DNA of 64,000 nucleotides from Gordonibacter massiliensis (ex Traore et al. 2017) (GCA_900170005.1 LT827128.1:2042168-2106167); one strand, 5' to 3'; shown: positions 34,094 through 46,879, counted from the stretch's first letter. Program-made: numbers and translations. Notes: a model not told the origin generated them from the letters alone.

Positions 34094-34196
34094 TGAGGGC
34101 AAGGGCTCTGCCCTTGCCCTCAACCTGCGAAAACAATTCCTGTCGGGCGGCAAGGGCAGAGCCCTTGCCCTACAAGACAAGCGAAAGCGGCGCTTT
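34094..34196. repeat. GGGCAAGGGCTCTGCCC-family repeat, paired copy
   Basis: Two inverted copies of GGCAAGGGCTCTGCCCTTGC-like palindromes around about 34096-34116 and 34153-34173, the second followed by ACAAGACAAGCGAAAGCGGC and TTTTGACGCAG. The same palindrome plus tail occurs at 36131-36188, so this is a dispersed repeat. No gene in the gap up to 34351. Confidence 0.65.
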
Positions 34197-34351
34197 TGAC
34201 GCAGTTCCTTTTCGGTTGATATGGAGCCGTAACGCCCCTGTCACGCAGGTCGTACTACAATCGTAGAGTATGCGTAAGTTCCCCGCCGGCTCCTCCGAAC
34301 GGCCCAGCGCAGCCGCTCGCAAGCCCGCCTTCCCGAAAGGCCGTGATAGCC

Positions 34352-34810
34352 ATGTGGTGCTCGAAAGTGCTCGTCGCCTACGACGGATCCGCCCCCTCTG
34401 CGAAAGCCCTCGACCTCGCGCAGTCCATCGGTGCCCAAGACGAGCGTATCGAGCTCGTGTTCGCCCACGTCATGAAGCTGTTCGCCCTAGGAACGGGAGC
34501 CGAGGGCCCGCTCATCGAAGAGGCGAACCGCGTGCACGCCGGCCTGCAGCAGCTGGCCGAGCGCGTGCCGAACAAGGCGCATGCGCACCTTCTGAAAGGC
34601 ACCTCCCCTGCCGACCTGCTGCTGAAGTGTGCCGAAGACGAAGGGTGCGACCTCATCGTCATGGGCAGCCGCGGCAAGGGCGGCGTGAAGGGGTATCTGG
34701 GCAGCGTGAGCTACGTTGTGGTGCAGGGCTCGCCGGTGGCTGTGCTCATCGCCAAGGACGCGCCTGAAGCGGGAAGCGCGGACGCGACGACCGAGCGGGA
34801 GGCCCGCTAG
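34352..34810 (+). CDS. Universal stress protein, UspA family
   Basis: A 152-residue cytoplasmic protein of the Usp fold: KVLVAYDGSAPSAKALDLA at the start (the Asp contacts adenine), and GSRGKGGVKGYLGSVS (G-x2-G-x9-G-S), the ATP-binding loop, near residue 110. ATG at 34352 is chosen, with AAAGG ten bases upstream; a GTG nine bases earlier is too close to that site. It is one base from the MFS gene, so the two are co-translated; Usp domains often accompany transporters. Confidence 0.88.
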   Translation: MWCSKVLVAYDGSAPSAKALDLAQSIGAQDERIELVFAHVMKLFALGTGAEGPLIEEANRVHAGLQQLAERVPNKAHAHLLKGTSPADLLLKCAEDEGCDLIVMGSRGKGGVKGYLGSVSYVVVQGSPVAVLIAKDAPEAGSADATTEREAR

Positions 34811-34811
34811 C

Positions 34812-36083
34812 ATGTCCGCCGCAGCGCAACGGGCGAAGCTCTGGACGAAGGACTTCACGCTCGGCACGGCCGTGAACTTCCTGCTCATGGTGAACTACTA
34901 CGGCCTCATGGTCGTGGTGGCCGACTACGCCATGAAAACCTACGACGCCCCCGCCGCCACGGCCGGGCTGGCCGCGAGCATCTTCATCATCGGCGCGCTC
35001 GCGGCACGCCTCGTGAGCGGACGCATCATGGACAAGGTGGGGCGCAAGCGGTTGCTCGTGATCGGCGCGATCGGCGAGGTGGTGTTCTCGGCGCTCTACC
35101 TGGCCGGGCTGGGCTTCGCCCCGCTGTTTCTCATCCGCCTGCTGCACGGCTTCGCCTACGGCATGTGCTCCACCACCATCGGCACCATCGTAACGGCGCT
35201 CGTGCCCGACAGCCGCAAGGGCGAGGGCGTGGGCTACTACATGCTCTCCGTCACGCTGGGCGCCGCCATCGGGCCGTTTCTGGGCATGTTTCTCACGCAG
35301 ACCACCGGTTTCTTCGTGCTGTTCGCCACCACGGCGGCCGTTGCGGCTCTGTCCCTGCTGGCTGCTGCCCAGCTGAAAGTCCCCGAAGCCGCCCAGGAAA
35401 GCGACGCCCAGATCAACGAAGCAGCCGGCGAGATCGCACGCGAAGAACGCGACGAACGCGCAGGCGGCTTCCGCGTACCGCGCTTCAACATGGCGAACTA
35501 CCTCGAATCCAGCGTACTGCCCATCAGCGGCGTGTGCGCGCTTCTGTTCTTCTGCTATTCCAGCCTGCTCGCATTCCTCACCCCGTTCGCTGCGGAAAGC
35601 GGGCTTGAGGCGCCGGCCAGCTTCTTCTTCGTGGTGTACGCCGTGGCCACGTTCGTCACGCGGCCCTTCACGGGCAAGCTGTTCGACCGCAAGGGCGACC
35701 GCGTGGTCATGGTGCCGGCCTTCATCGCGTTCATCGTGGGGATGGGGCTTCTGGCCACCGTCCATCGACCTGCGGCCATGCTCGTGGCGGCGGCGCTTTT
35801 GGGCTTCGGCGTGGGCACGGTGCAGGCGAGCGGACTGGCGCTGGCCGTACGCATCGCCCCCGATGACCGGCTGAGCCTGGCGAACTCCACGTTCTACATC
35901 CTGCTGGACGTGGGCGTGGGCGTGGGACCGCTCCTTCTGGGGCTGGTGCAGCCCCTGTTCGGATACCGCGGGCTGTTCGAGGCCATGTCCACCGTGGCTA
36001 TTGCGGCGCTGGCAGTCTACCTGGTAGTTAGCCGCCGCAAGGGTCGCATGCGGCAAACGCTGCGCGCCCAGGACGAATCGTAG
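34812..36083 (+). CDS. MFS transporter
   Basis: A 423-residue major facilitator with 12 predicted membrane segments. The loop 2-3 signature is GRIMDKVGRKRLLVIGAIG and its C-half counterpart GKLFDRKGDRVVMVPAFI. The central loop, about residues 195-220, is charged. It follows the UspA gene with one base between stop and ATG. The family covers drug, sugar and metabolite carriers; no substrate can be assigned. A proline/Gly-rich motif (GAAIGPFLGMFL) in segment 5 resembles motif C of drug antiporters. Confidence 0.87.
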   Translation: MSAAAQRAKLWTKDFTLGTAVNFLLMVNYYGLMVVVADYAMKTYDAPAATAGLAASIFIIGALAARLVSGRIMDKVGRKRLLVIGAIGEVVFSALYLAGLGFAPLFLIRLLHGFAYGMCSTTIGTIVTALVPDSRKGEGVGYYMLSVTLGAAIGPFLGMFLTQTTGFFVLFATTAAVAALSLLAAAQLKVPEAAQESDAQINEAAGEIAREERDERAGGFRVPRFNMANYLESSVLPISGVCALLFFCYSSLLAFLTPFAAESGLEAPASFFFVVYAVATFVTRPFTGKLFDRKGDRVVMVPAFIAFIVGMGLLATVHRPAAMLVAAALLGFGVGTVQASGLALAVRIAPDDRLSLANSTFYILLDVGVGVGPLLLGLVQPLFGYRGLFEAMSTVAIAALAVYLVVSRRKGRMRQTLRAQDES

Positions 36084-36130
36084 ACGGCTGTACCAACAGC
36101 CGTCAAACGCGCGCCCTCCGCAACCGTCCC

Positions 36131-36188
36131 GTAGGGCAAGGGCTCTGCCCTTGCCCTAAGACAAGCAAAGCGGCACGTTTGATGCAGC
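36131..36188. repeat. GGGCAAGGGCTCTGCCC-family repeat, single copy
   Basis: GTAGGGCAAGGGCTCTGCCC followed by TTGCCCTAAGACAAGCAAAG and CGGCACGTTTGATGCAG: the same palindrome and tail as at 34094-34196. The gap to 36359 also holds a short GCCGGGGCAAGCCCCGCCCC palindrome (about 36299). Confidence 0.65.
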
Positions 36189-36359
36189 CCCAGCGCGCGA
36201 ACCCCCCTGCAAAACGGGCATGCGACGAGCGCAGCGGAGAGTTTTGGAATCCTCGGTGCGCTCGCCGCATGGTTTCGATCGTGGCGAACCTCCGCGCCGG
36301 CCGGGGCAAGCCCCGCCCCTACGAGTCGGCGGAAAACCCTGTTGCCAGCCCAGCGCGGG

Positions 36360-36962
36360 CTATTCGGCGGGAACGAACGTGTCTTTGTCCGGAGCGAAGG
36401 ACTGCATGGCCTCGATGGTGCGGGCGAACAGCTCGTCCAGTTCCCAACCCAGCATCTCGGCACCCGAGCGGATAACGTCGCGGCTGACGCCGGCGGCGAA
36501 GCGCTTGTCCTTGAACTTCTTCTTGAGCGACTTCACCTCGAAGTCCATGACGCTCTTGCTGGGGCGCATGACGATGGCGGCACCGATGAGGCCCGTGAGC
36601 TCCTCGGTGGCGAACAGGATCTTCTCCATCTGCAGCTCGGGCTTGGGCAACTCGGGGTTGAAGTCCGACGTGTGGCTCTGGATGGCGCGGACGAGCTCGG
36701 GCGAGCCTCCGGCGGCCTCGATATCCTTCGCCGCGTAGATGGTGTGCAGTTCGGGCTCGTCGTCGTGCTCTTCCCAGTCCAGGTCGTGCAGCAGGCCCAC
36801 GATGCCCCAGAACTCCTCGTTCTCGGGGTCGTACTCGCGCGCGAAGTAGCGCATGGTCTGCTCCACCGTTTCGGCGTGCTCGATGTGGAACGGGTCTTTG
36901 TTGTGCTCCTGCAGCAGCGCGAACGCGTCCTCGCGCGCGATGCCGGCTTCCAGTTTCGCCAT
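36360..36962 (-). CDS. HD-domain hydrolase
   Basis: A 200-residue protein with the HD phosphohydrolase signature: H29 (HIEHAETVEQ), H59-D60 (GLLHDLDWEE) and a later histidine (IQSHTSDF), the set that binds one or two metals. The family hydrolyses nucleotides or phosphate esters. About 40 residues after the core (KSLKKKFKDKRFAAGVSRDV) are typical of the subgroup often described only as HDIG-type proteins. Monocistronic. Substrate unknown. Confidence 0.85.
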   Translation of the reverse strand: MAKLEAGIAREDAFALLQEHNKDPFHIEHAETVEQTMRYFAREYDPENEEFWGIVGLLHDLDWEEHDDEPELHTIYAAKDIEAAGGSPELVRAIQSHTSDFNPELPKPELQMEKILFATEELTGLIGAAIVMRPSKSVMDFEVKSLKKKFKDKRFAAGVSRDVIRSGAEMLGWELDELFARTIEAMQSFAPDKDTFVPAE

Positions 36963-37209
36963 AGAATCTCCTATCCTCGACGGTCTTTCCCTATGCTATC
37001 GCAAAACCACGGGACAAGCGAGGAGCCTGACCCGGCAATCAGCAGCCACCTTCGGGGCTGCCCATCTCCTGCGGCGGTTCCCGTTGGCGCCATGCGGACC
37101 CTTCGACTCCGACGGCTTCGCCGCCTCCGCTCAGGATGGCAATCGGAACCGGTTCTGACCCGAGAACGCAACATAGCGGTCATTTCCGTGCGTTTCACTT
37201 TTCACATTA

Positions 37210-37242
37210 TGATCTGGTGTTATGTTCGATAACACCAGATCA
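37210..37242. repeat. Perfect 14-bp hairpin
   Basis: TGATCTGGTGTTAT (37210-37223), loop GTTCG, ATAACACCAGATCA (37229-37242). It lies between two minus-strand genes, about 85 bases beyond the permease stop and 250 before the HD gene start. No T run; a terminator, operator or repeat are all possible. Confidence 0.6.
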
Positions 37243-37247
37243 GAAGC

Positions 37248-37276
37248 TTGCACAAAAAAGCGCGTCGTCCCCCTCG
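37248..37276. repeat. Single arm resembling the 723-887 element
   Basis: TTGCACAAAAAAGCGCGTCG followed by TCCCCCT matches the terminal repeat at 723 in its first 11 bases and in CGTCCCCCT. No partner arm was found nearby. Confidence 0.5.
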
Positions 37277-37324
37277 CACTCCCATTCTGCTGCTTTTGAC
37301 CAGCTTTGGCCCGACTCCATCCGC

Positions 37325-38206
37325 CTAGAACACTATCCCCAGCGCATTCGCGATGAAGCCCCACGTCACACCCGTCGCGTATAGCGCTACCACCACCAGC
37401 ACGTTCTGTCCCGGATGGCGGTTCGCGCGGAAGAGCACGAGCAGGCCCACGCCGGCCGACACGAGCAAGCCGGCGAGCATGGCGCCCGATCCCAGGATGC
37501 CGTCCACGTACAGCTGGGCGATGACGACACTGGCCGCGCAGTTCGGCACGAGTCCGACCAGCGCCGAACCCAACACCGAAAGCGCGGGGTTTGCGGTGAG
37601 GAACTCGCCGAGCGCCTCCTCGCCCACCACGGCCAGCACGGCGTTCAGCACGAGCGTGATGACGAACACGAACACCGTGACCTGCAACGTGTGCTTGACG
37701 GCGCTCTTCAGGATGCCGCCCTCGCCGTCGTGGCAATGGCAGTGGTCGTGCTCGCACAGGTCGTGGATGTGCAGCGGCGAGTCGATGCGCCGCGCGACGC
37801 GCAGGGCGGCGTCCACGACGAAGCCCATGACCATGCCGATGATGATCTTGGCCCCGAGGATCTTCAGGATGACGTCGAGCGGCACTTGCTCGGCGATGAA
37901 GATGGGCAGCATCTCGTCCGACGTGGACAGGAACACCGCGAACAACGTGCCCAGCGTGATGACGCGCCCGGCCCAAAGCGTCGCCGCAGCCGCAGAGAAC
38001 CCGCACTGCGGCACCACGCCCACGAGGGCGCCGATGAACGGCCCGGCCGCGCCCGCGCGCTGGATGGCCGCCTCGGCCTTGTCGCCCGTCTTGTGTTCAA
38101 GCCACTCCATGACCAGATACGTGACGAACAGAAACGGGATAAGGTAGAGCGTGTCTTTGGTGGCGTCCACCAGAACGTCCACCGCTATGTCGAAGAATGC
38201 TTCCAT
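37325..38206 (-). CDS. ArsP_2/putative metal exporter permease with His/Cys-rich loop
   Basis: A 293-residue membrane protein with about ten segments in two similar halves, of the family annotated as putative manganese transporter or arsenic efflux (PF11449). Each half has a proline-cysteine motif: VPQCGFSAAAATLW and VPNCAASVVIAQLY. The loop between the halves is metal-ligand rich (HIHDLCEHDHCHCHD), which suggests binding of a soft or transition metal. Start is ATG at 38206. It lies alone. The metal itself is not known. Confidence 0.83.
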   Translation of the reverse strand: MEAFFDIAVDVLVDATKDTLYLIPFLFVTYLVMEWLEHKTGDKAEAAIQRAGAAGPFIGALVGVVPQCGFSAAAATLWAGRVITLGTLFAVFLSTSDEMLPIFIAEQVPLDVILKILGAKIIIGMVMGFVVDAALRVARRIDSPLHIHDLCEHDHCHCHDGEGGILKSAVKHTLQVTVFVFVITLVLNAVLAVVGEEALGEFLTANPALSVLGSALVGLVPNCAASVVIAQLYVDGILGSGAMLAGLLVSAGVGLLVLFRANRHPGQNVLVVVALYATGVTWGFIANALGIVF

Positions 38207-38312
38207 GGGTTGGTATTGTAGTCCAACGCATCGCCCGTAGTCACCGCGTCGTTAAACGGTCACCTTTTCCCAACGTCTGCCCTGCGGCCGGCCCACCGCT
38301 CTACCGTTTTCT

Positions 38313-38325
38313 ACCTACGGTAGGT
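38313..38325 (+). promoter_or_regulatory. Palindromic site upstream of the XRE regulator
   Basis: ACCTACGGTAGGT is a perfect palindrome around one central G, 54 bases before the ATG at 38379; a CTACCG 10 bases to its left adds a second partial dyad. Position fits an autoregulatory operator. Confidence 0.45.
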
Positions 38326-38378
38326 GGAAGATCCTTGCCCGATTACGTATGATCGTTCCGAACGAAAGGAGCACGTGC

Positions 38379-38861
38379 ATGGACGCACGAACGACGGGCC
38401 GGTTCATCGCGGCCAAACGCAAAGAACGCGGCGTAACGCAGGAGCAGCTGGCCGCCGAGCTGGGCGTGTCGGGCAAAGCGGTGTCGAAGTGGGAGACGGG
38501 CCGCTGCCTTCCCGACTGCTCGCTCATGGAACCTTTGTGCGACGCCTTGGACATCACGTTCAACGAACTGCTGAGCGGAAGGCCCATCGAGCAGGAGCAA
38601 GAGAGGCGCGCCTCCGACGACGCCCTGCGCCGCGCTCTGGCGACCGTGGAGCAAGTGCAGCACGAGAAACGGCTGCTCATAGGCATACTCGTCATCGTGC
38701 TGGGCATCGCGCTCATCTCCATCGGCAGGACCCTCGTCGAGCCCACCATCAGCGACGTCATGGACTTCTTCGGCGGCTTCATGGAGGGGATATCCATCGT
38801 CATGGTGATGGTGGGCGTGTTCGTGACGATACGGGAGCTGGCCCATCCGCCAACCCTCTAG
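38379..38861 (+). CDS. XRE-family regulator with C-terminal membrane segments
   Basis: A 160-residue protein: residues 1-65 are a Cro/CI-type helix-turn-helix (RKERGVTQEQLAAELGVSGK, AVSKWETGRCLPD), followed by a glutamate-rich linker (ERRASDDALRRALATVEQ) and two hydrophobic segments at about 100-120 and 130-155. A regulator tethered to the membrane is implied. ATG at 38379 has AAAGGAGC upstream. The palindrome at 38313 may be its own operator. It is followed by a gene for a small membrane protein at 38982. Confidence 0.83.
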   Translation: MDARTTGRFIAAKRKERGVTQEQLAAELGVSGKAVSKWETGRCLPDCSLMEPLCDALDITFNELLSGRPIEQEQERRASDDALRRALATVEQVQHEKRLLIGILVIVLGIALISIGRTLVEPTISDVMDFFGGFMEGISIVMVMVGVFVTIRELAHPPTL

Positions 38862-38981
38862 CGCGCGAGGGGTCCATTCGACAGAGGCACCCCGATCGAG
38901 CAATCAAGCCGAAACGTGCCGTTCCGGGTTTTCGGTTATACTGGCCGAGTATCAATATCCTCAAATGCATACGGAGGCGGC

Positions 38982-39410
38982 ATGACGAATCAGCAAGCCG
39001 GATGGTATCCGGATCCGGCGGGAAACCCCACGAAGCTTCGGTACTGGAACGGCATGCAGTGGACCGACGACTTCACCGACGTGCCACCGCAGGCCAGCCA
39101 GGCAACCGGCTACAGCAATCCGGGATACACGCAGCCCGCAGGCGGCCAGGCCTACTATCCCCCGGCGCAGGTCATGGACAACGGAAACGACGCCACCTTG
39201 AGGCTGATCGCGTTCATCTTCTGCATCGTGTCCACCGTGACGACGTGCTGGCTGATCATCCCGCTCGCCTGGATGATACCCATGACGGTTCACTGCTGGG
39301 GCATCTACAAGGGAACCAAGCCCAACACCACGGGTTTCGGCGTGTGCACGCTCCTGTTCGTGACCATCGTGGGCGGTATCCTGTTGCTCATCTCGAAGAA
39401 AGACGCATAA
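38982..39410 (+). CDS. DUF2510-domain small membrane protein
   Basis: A 142-residue protein. Residues 5-30 are a DUF2510 domain (AGWYPDPAGNPTKLRYWNGM, QWTDDF), a WW-like actinobacterial module. A Pro/Gln/Tyr-rich linker follows, then two membrane segments (residues about 70-105 and 115-138) joined by WGIYKGTKPNT, ending SKKDA. CGGAGG precedes the ATG. Function of the family is unknown; such proteins are frequent near cell-envelope genes. Confidence 0.83.
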   Translation: MTNQQAGWYPDPAGNPTKLRYWNGMQWTDDFTDVPPQASQATGYSNPGYTQPAGGQAYYPPAQVMDNGNDATLRLIAFIFCIVSTVTTCWLIIPLAWMIPMTVHCWGIYKGTKPNTTGFGVCTLLFVTIVGGILLLISKKDA

Positions 39411-39487
39411 AGCGCAAAGGCGTTGCGCCAGCTCGCGCGCCCGCGCCTTCGTGTTCGCGCTGGCGCGTATAGCAAGCGGAACGCCCT

Positions 39488-41634
<2,147 letters not shown>

Positions 41635-41638
<4 letters not shown>

Positions 41639-43644
41639 GAAGGGGCTCCTTCCATGACGATGCGACCCTCCACCGAGGGCGAGACGTTGACGTCCCTGTG
41701 GCGCTCGAAGTAGGCGCCCAGGGCGTCCGCGTAGGTCATGCCCGTCTCGTCGACGAGCTTCACGTCCTCGGCCAGCGGCGCGGTGTCGGGGCTGTACAGG
41801 TTCAGCATGGAGTAGCCGTCGCCCGCGCCGTCGGCGTATCCGGCCGATCCGCACAGGTAGGCGTTCACGGCGACGGTGTACCGGCCGTCCTCCTCCACGG
41901 CAGAGCCGTCGGCAAGGCGGACGGAGACGACCTCGGCGCGGGCGGGCACGTCGTCCTTCTCGGCGGAAGCGTCCACGCGCACCTCCATCTGCAAGCCGCT
42001 CACCTGCAAAAACCTTCCCATAGGGAAGCCTTTGTAGTACAGGGCCGACACGCTGTTGCGCAACGTGTCCAGCAGCGTGCGCCCGGACATCTCCACCACC
42101 ACGATCTCGTTGGCGATGGGCGCGACGCGCGCGACGTCGTCGGAGTGCACGTCGCCTTTGTACAGGCTTTCTCGGATGCCGCCGCTGTTCACGAGGGCGA
42201 TGGGAGCGCCGCTGGCCTCGGCCACGGCATCGGCCACCAGGTTGCCGAGCGCCGTCTCCCGGCGACGCACGTCGTAATCGCTCAGGAGCACGTCCTCGGC
42301 CACCGACCCCACCAGCACGTGCGTTTCGCCCGCGCTCTGAGGACCTTCCTCGCAGAAGCGGTTGAGCTCGGCCAGAGCCTCCTCCGCCGTGGCGGAACCC
42401 TTCATGACGTCGAGCATCCGCGCGCCCATCTGCGCAGCCACGTCGGCGTCGAAGCGGTCGAAGTACAGGTACCCGTCGCCGAGCGCCTGGCCGACGCCCG
42501 TGCCCCCGACAGCCGCGCTCTCGAAGTTGTTGAGGTAGGATCCGGCCGTGCGGGTGTCGCGCATGAGCGCGCGCTGGCCCTCGGGGGTCGACAGCAGCTC
42601 GAGCACGCGCAGGCTGGCGTCGAGCCGCGCCTCGTTGCCCGGCTCCTCGAGCTCCTTGTTGAGGGCCATATAGGACAGGGGGTACGTGGCCACCCAGCCG
42701 CGTTCGCCCGCCTCGTCCCCCGGATACGGCAGAAGATCGAAGTCGTAGCCCTGCGACGCCGCCTCGATCTCGTTCAACAGCTCGAGCGTGCCGAAAGCCG
42801 CTGCGAACTCGCCCGCGGCCATCCGTGCCACCAGGTCGTCCTGGCGCACGACGTTGCGCGTCCCGTCGATGCGCGACACGTCCAGCAGCCCTTCGTCCGC
42901 CAGCGCGGAGAACAACCCCAGCGTCGGCAGCCATTCGCCGCCGAAGCCGGCCTCCCCTTCTTGGAACGAGAGGAACCACGACTCGCCCTCCACCGTGCCG
43001 AGGAAGCCGGGCACGGCGGCGCCGGCCAGCAGGTGCCCGAGGTTGGACGCGTCGGACTGGTCGATGCCAATCACCGCGCCACCCTCTGCCGTACCCAAGC
43101 CCAGCTCTTGCGCAGCACGCAGCGCGTTCAGCAGCTCCTGGACGGTCTGAGGGCGGTCGACGACGCCCGCCTGCTCGAGCAGCGTCGCGTTCACCACGAC
43201 GCCGCGGTAGTTGCTGGGCAGGGGGAGGAACAGCGCGCGCCCGTCGGATTTGATCGACGACATGATGGACGCCTGGTAGCGCGTGGAGAAGTCGTAGGCG
43301 CTCAGGTCGGCCGCATGCTCGGCCACGATGCCCGATGGCTGGTTCGCGAACAGGATGTCGTTGCCCTGGCCGTTGAGCAATTGCCGCTCAGTGGTGCTGG
43401 TGAACTCGGTGCGGGTGGAGGCTTGGAAGTCGATCTCGATGTCGTCGTAGGTGGACTCGACAAGCTCCCTCACGTTGTCCAAGCCTCCCGCGTATAGAAG
43501 CGACACGACGGTTTTGCCGTCGCTTTCAGGTGCGACGTTGTCGGAGGCGGAGGTGCAGCCGCCCATCGCGGCGACAAGCGTCAGGGTTACGGCCGCAATG
43601 GCCGCGGCGAGCCGGCGTCGGAAGCGAGGGCACGTTGCCTTCAT
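41635..43644 (-). CDS. Lipoprotein fusing a solute-binding domain to a 5'-nucleotidase C-terminal domain
   Basis: A 669-residue surface protein. Residues 1-30 are a lipoprotein signal (LVAAMGGC, Cys30). Residues about 40-435 resemble an ABC-type extracellular solute-binding protein (YAGGLDNVRELVESTYDDIE, YPLSYMALNKELEEPGNEAR). Residues about 450-660 match the 5'-nucleotidase C-terminal substrate domain (RRRETALGNLVADAVAEASG, NSGGIRESLYKGDV, ADGAGDGYSML). The catalytic metallophosphatase domain that normally precedes this domain is absent. The gene is coupled to the hybrid kinase, so it may capture a nucleotide or nucleoside and present it to the sensor. Domain calls rest on motifs, not on a search. 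Confidence 0.8.
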
Positions 43645-43751
43645 CGATACGATCCTTCCATACGTGCATGCGGGAAACTCGCTTCATTGTAGCGCACGAA
43701 AAACGATCAGCCGTTGCAAAAGCCGGGGTCAAAGGCAGGGCAATGACAAGA

Positions 43752-43780
43752 GGGGACGGCCAAGCGGCCGTCCCCTTTTT
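43752..43780. terminator. Hairpin with T run between groEL and the lipoprotein gene
   Basis: Arms GGGGACGGCC (43752-43761) and GGCCGTCCCC (43766-43775), then five T on the plus strand. The genes on both sides are on the minus strand, so the T run faces the wrong way for groEL; the stem may still stop it. Confidence 0.55.
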
Positions 43781-43812
43781 CCGAGTTAGTGTTGCGATGC
43801 GAGCCCGCGGGC

Positions 43813-45465
<1,653 letters not shown>

Positions 45466-45495
45466 TCAACTGTGCGTCTGGTACCTTCGTTGGTT

Positions 45496-45539
45496 TTCCG
45501 GCTTCGCCGGAACGGGCGATCTGGAGATCGCCCCTACGG
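45496..45539. repeat. GGGCGCTCTCC-family palindromic repeat, copy D
   Basis: TCCGGCTTCGCCGGA followed by ACGGGCGATCTGGAGATCGC and CCCTACGG. A related but diverged copy (ATCTCC in place of GCTCTCC), inserted in the groES-groEL gap. Confidence 0.65.
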
Positions 45540-45578
45540 TTCGACCTGCGAGATTCGCCGGTCTACCCGAGCAAATGC

Positions 45579-45866
45579 TTACGCGAACACCGCGTACAGG
45601 TCGTCGGCGCGCAGGATCATGACGTCCTCGCCGTCCACCGTGACCTCGGTTCCGCCGTACTTGCCGTAGAGAACCTTGTCGCCTTCCTTGACCGGCATGG
45701 GAAGGAGCTTGCCGTCCTTGTCCATCTTGCCCTCGCCCACGGCCAACACGATGCCCGTCTGGGGCTTTTCCTTCGCTTCGGTGGCGAGATACAGACCGGA
45801 TGCCGTCGTCTCCTCAGCCTCATCCTGCTTGACGATGACGCGATCACCCAATGGTTTCAAGTTCAT
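45579..45866 (-). CDS. groS: Co-chaperonin GroES
   Basis: A 95-residue Cpn10: LGDRVIVKQDEAEETTASGL, the mobile loop around EETTASGLYLA, and VLYGKYGGTEVTVDGEDVMI. Ribosome site AAGGAAGG before the ATG. Preceded by a CIRCE-like operator, so probably repressed by HrcA under normal conditions. Confidence 0.98.
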   Translation of the reverse strand: MNLKPLGDRVIVKQDEAEETTASGLYLATEAKEKPQTGIVLAVGEGKMDKDGKLLPMPVKEGDKVLYGKYGGTEVTVDGEDVMILRADDLYAVFA

Positions 45867-45945
45867 AACGTTGCCTTCCTTTCGTCCGTCTCATGTCCGA
45901 AACTGGTTGAACACGTTTATTTAACCACTCAATTGTGGTGACTGC

Positions 45946-45971
45946 TAGCACTCATAGGGTAACGAGTGCTA
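45946..45971 (-). promoter_or_regulatory. CIRCE-type operator of groES-groEL
   Basis: TAGCACTC (45946-45953) and GAGTGCTA (45964-45971) are the halves of the HrcA operator. The spacer, as I count it, is 10 bases, where 9 is usual. It lies about 80 bases upstream of groES. A short dyad, ACCAC-TCAATT-GTGGT (45924-45939), lies between. Confidence 0.85.
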
Positions 45972-46091
45972 AACATTGCGTTATCATAGCAGCCTCGTGA
46001 GCGAATGCAAGCGAAATTGAGAAAACCTCAGTGCCTTCGACTAAGGTTTTGCATAATCGCCACAATTCGTTCGATTGGTTGTTCCCTAGTT

Positions 46092-46111
46092 TTGTGCTTC
46101 TGCACAAAATC
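46092..46111. repeat. Short hairpin containing TTTTGTGC
   Basis: TTTTGTGC (46092-46099), TTCT, GCACAAAA (46104-46111). Between groES and the response regulator stop; its TTGTGC word recurs in the 723-887 element. It may end the two-component operon transcript. Confidence 0.45.
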
Positions 46112-46126
46112 AAACGCGCCGCACGG

Positions 46127-46879
46127 CTACTGCATGCCCGGCTTCACCAGGCCGCCCTCGTAGGCGAGCACCACGAGCTGGGCGCGGTCGTGCGCGTCCA
46201 GCTTCGCCATGATGCGCGCGAGGTGGGTTTTCACCGTGGCCGGCGAGATGAACAGCTCGCCGCCTATCTCGTCGTTCGTCATGCCGCGCGCCACCAGCAC
46301 GAGTATCTCGCGCTCGCGCTCGGTAAGCGCGGAGAAGGCGCCGCGCGCGCCGAAACCCGCCGAAGCCGCGGCGGGCCGCGTGCGCACGAACGTTTCCACG
46401 AGCCGCCTCATCACCGAAGGCTGGATGAGGGCGTCGCCATCGGCCACCACCCGCACGGCGGAGGCGATGTCGTCGGGCTCGGCGTCTTTGAGCAGGAAGC
46501 CGCCCGCCCCGGCCGCGAGCGCATCGTAGACGTACTCGTCGACGTCGAACGTGGTGAGGATGAGCACGCGCACGTCGGCGAGCGCGGGGTCGCTCGTGAT
46601 GGCGCGCGTGGCCTCGATGCCGTTCATGCGGGGCATGCGGATGTCCATGAGCACCACGTCGGGCACGAGGCGGCGGGCAAGCTCCACGGCCTCTTCGCCG
46701 TCGCGCGCCTCGCCCACGATGGAAAGCCCGTCGTACGAGGACAGGATGAGCCGGAACCCGCTGCGCACCAGATCCTGATCGTCGGCCACCAACAGCCGCA
46801 GGGGGCGCTCGCCCCGAGGACGGGCGGCTTGTCCGCCGCTCGACGATTCCCGTGCCTCGAACCTCTGCCGATCGATCAT
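46127..46879 (-). CDS. NarL/FixJ-type response regulator
   Basis: A 250-residue regulator. After a 25-residue leader, the receiver domain has LLVADDQDLVRSGF and phospho-acceptor D79 (VVLMDIRMPRMNG), then a LuxR helix-turn-helix (LTEREREILVLVARGMTNDE, ISPATVKTHLARIMAKLDAH). Ribosome site AAGGAGGC. Its ATG overlaps the kinase stop (ATGA), so the pair is translationally coupled and forms a cognate system. Target genes are not evident; the divergent regulator at 48168 or neighbouring flavoproteins are possible. Confidence 0.93.
   Translation of the reverse strand: MIDRQRFEARESSSGGQAARPRGERPLRLLVADDQDLVRSGFRLILSSYDGLSIVGEARDGEEAVELARRLVPDVVLMDIRMPRMNGIEATRAITSDPALADVRVLILTTFDVDEYVYDALAAGAGGFLLKDAEPDDIASAVRVVADGDALIQPSVMRRLVETFVRTRPAAASAGFGARGAFSALTEREREILVLVARGMTNDEIGGELFISPATVKTHLARIMAKLDAHDRAQLVVLAYEGGLVKPGMQ

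Larger units (their letters stand above)
36963..37324. other. Gene-free region with hairpin and repeat arm
   Basis: 362 bases with no convincing gene. It holds a perfect hairpin at 37210-37242 and a single arm of the 723-887 element at 37248-37276. Confidence 0.5.
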
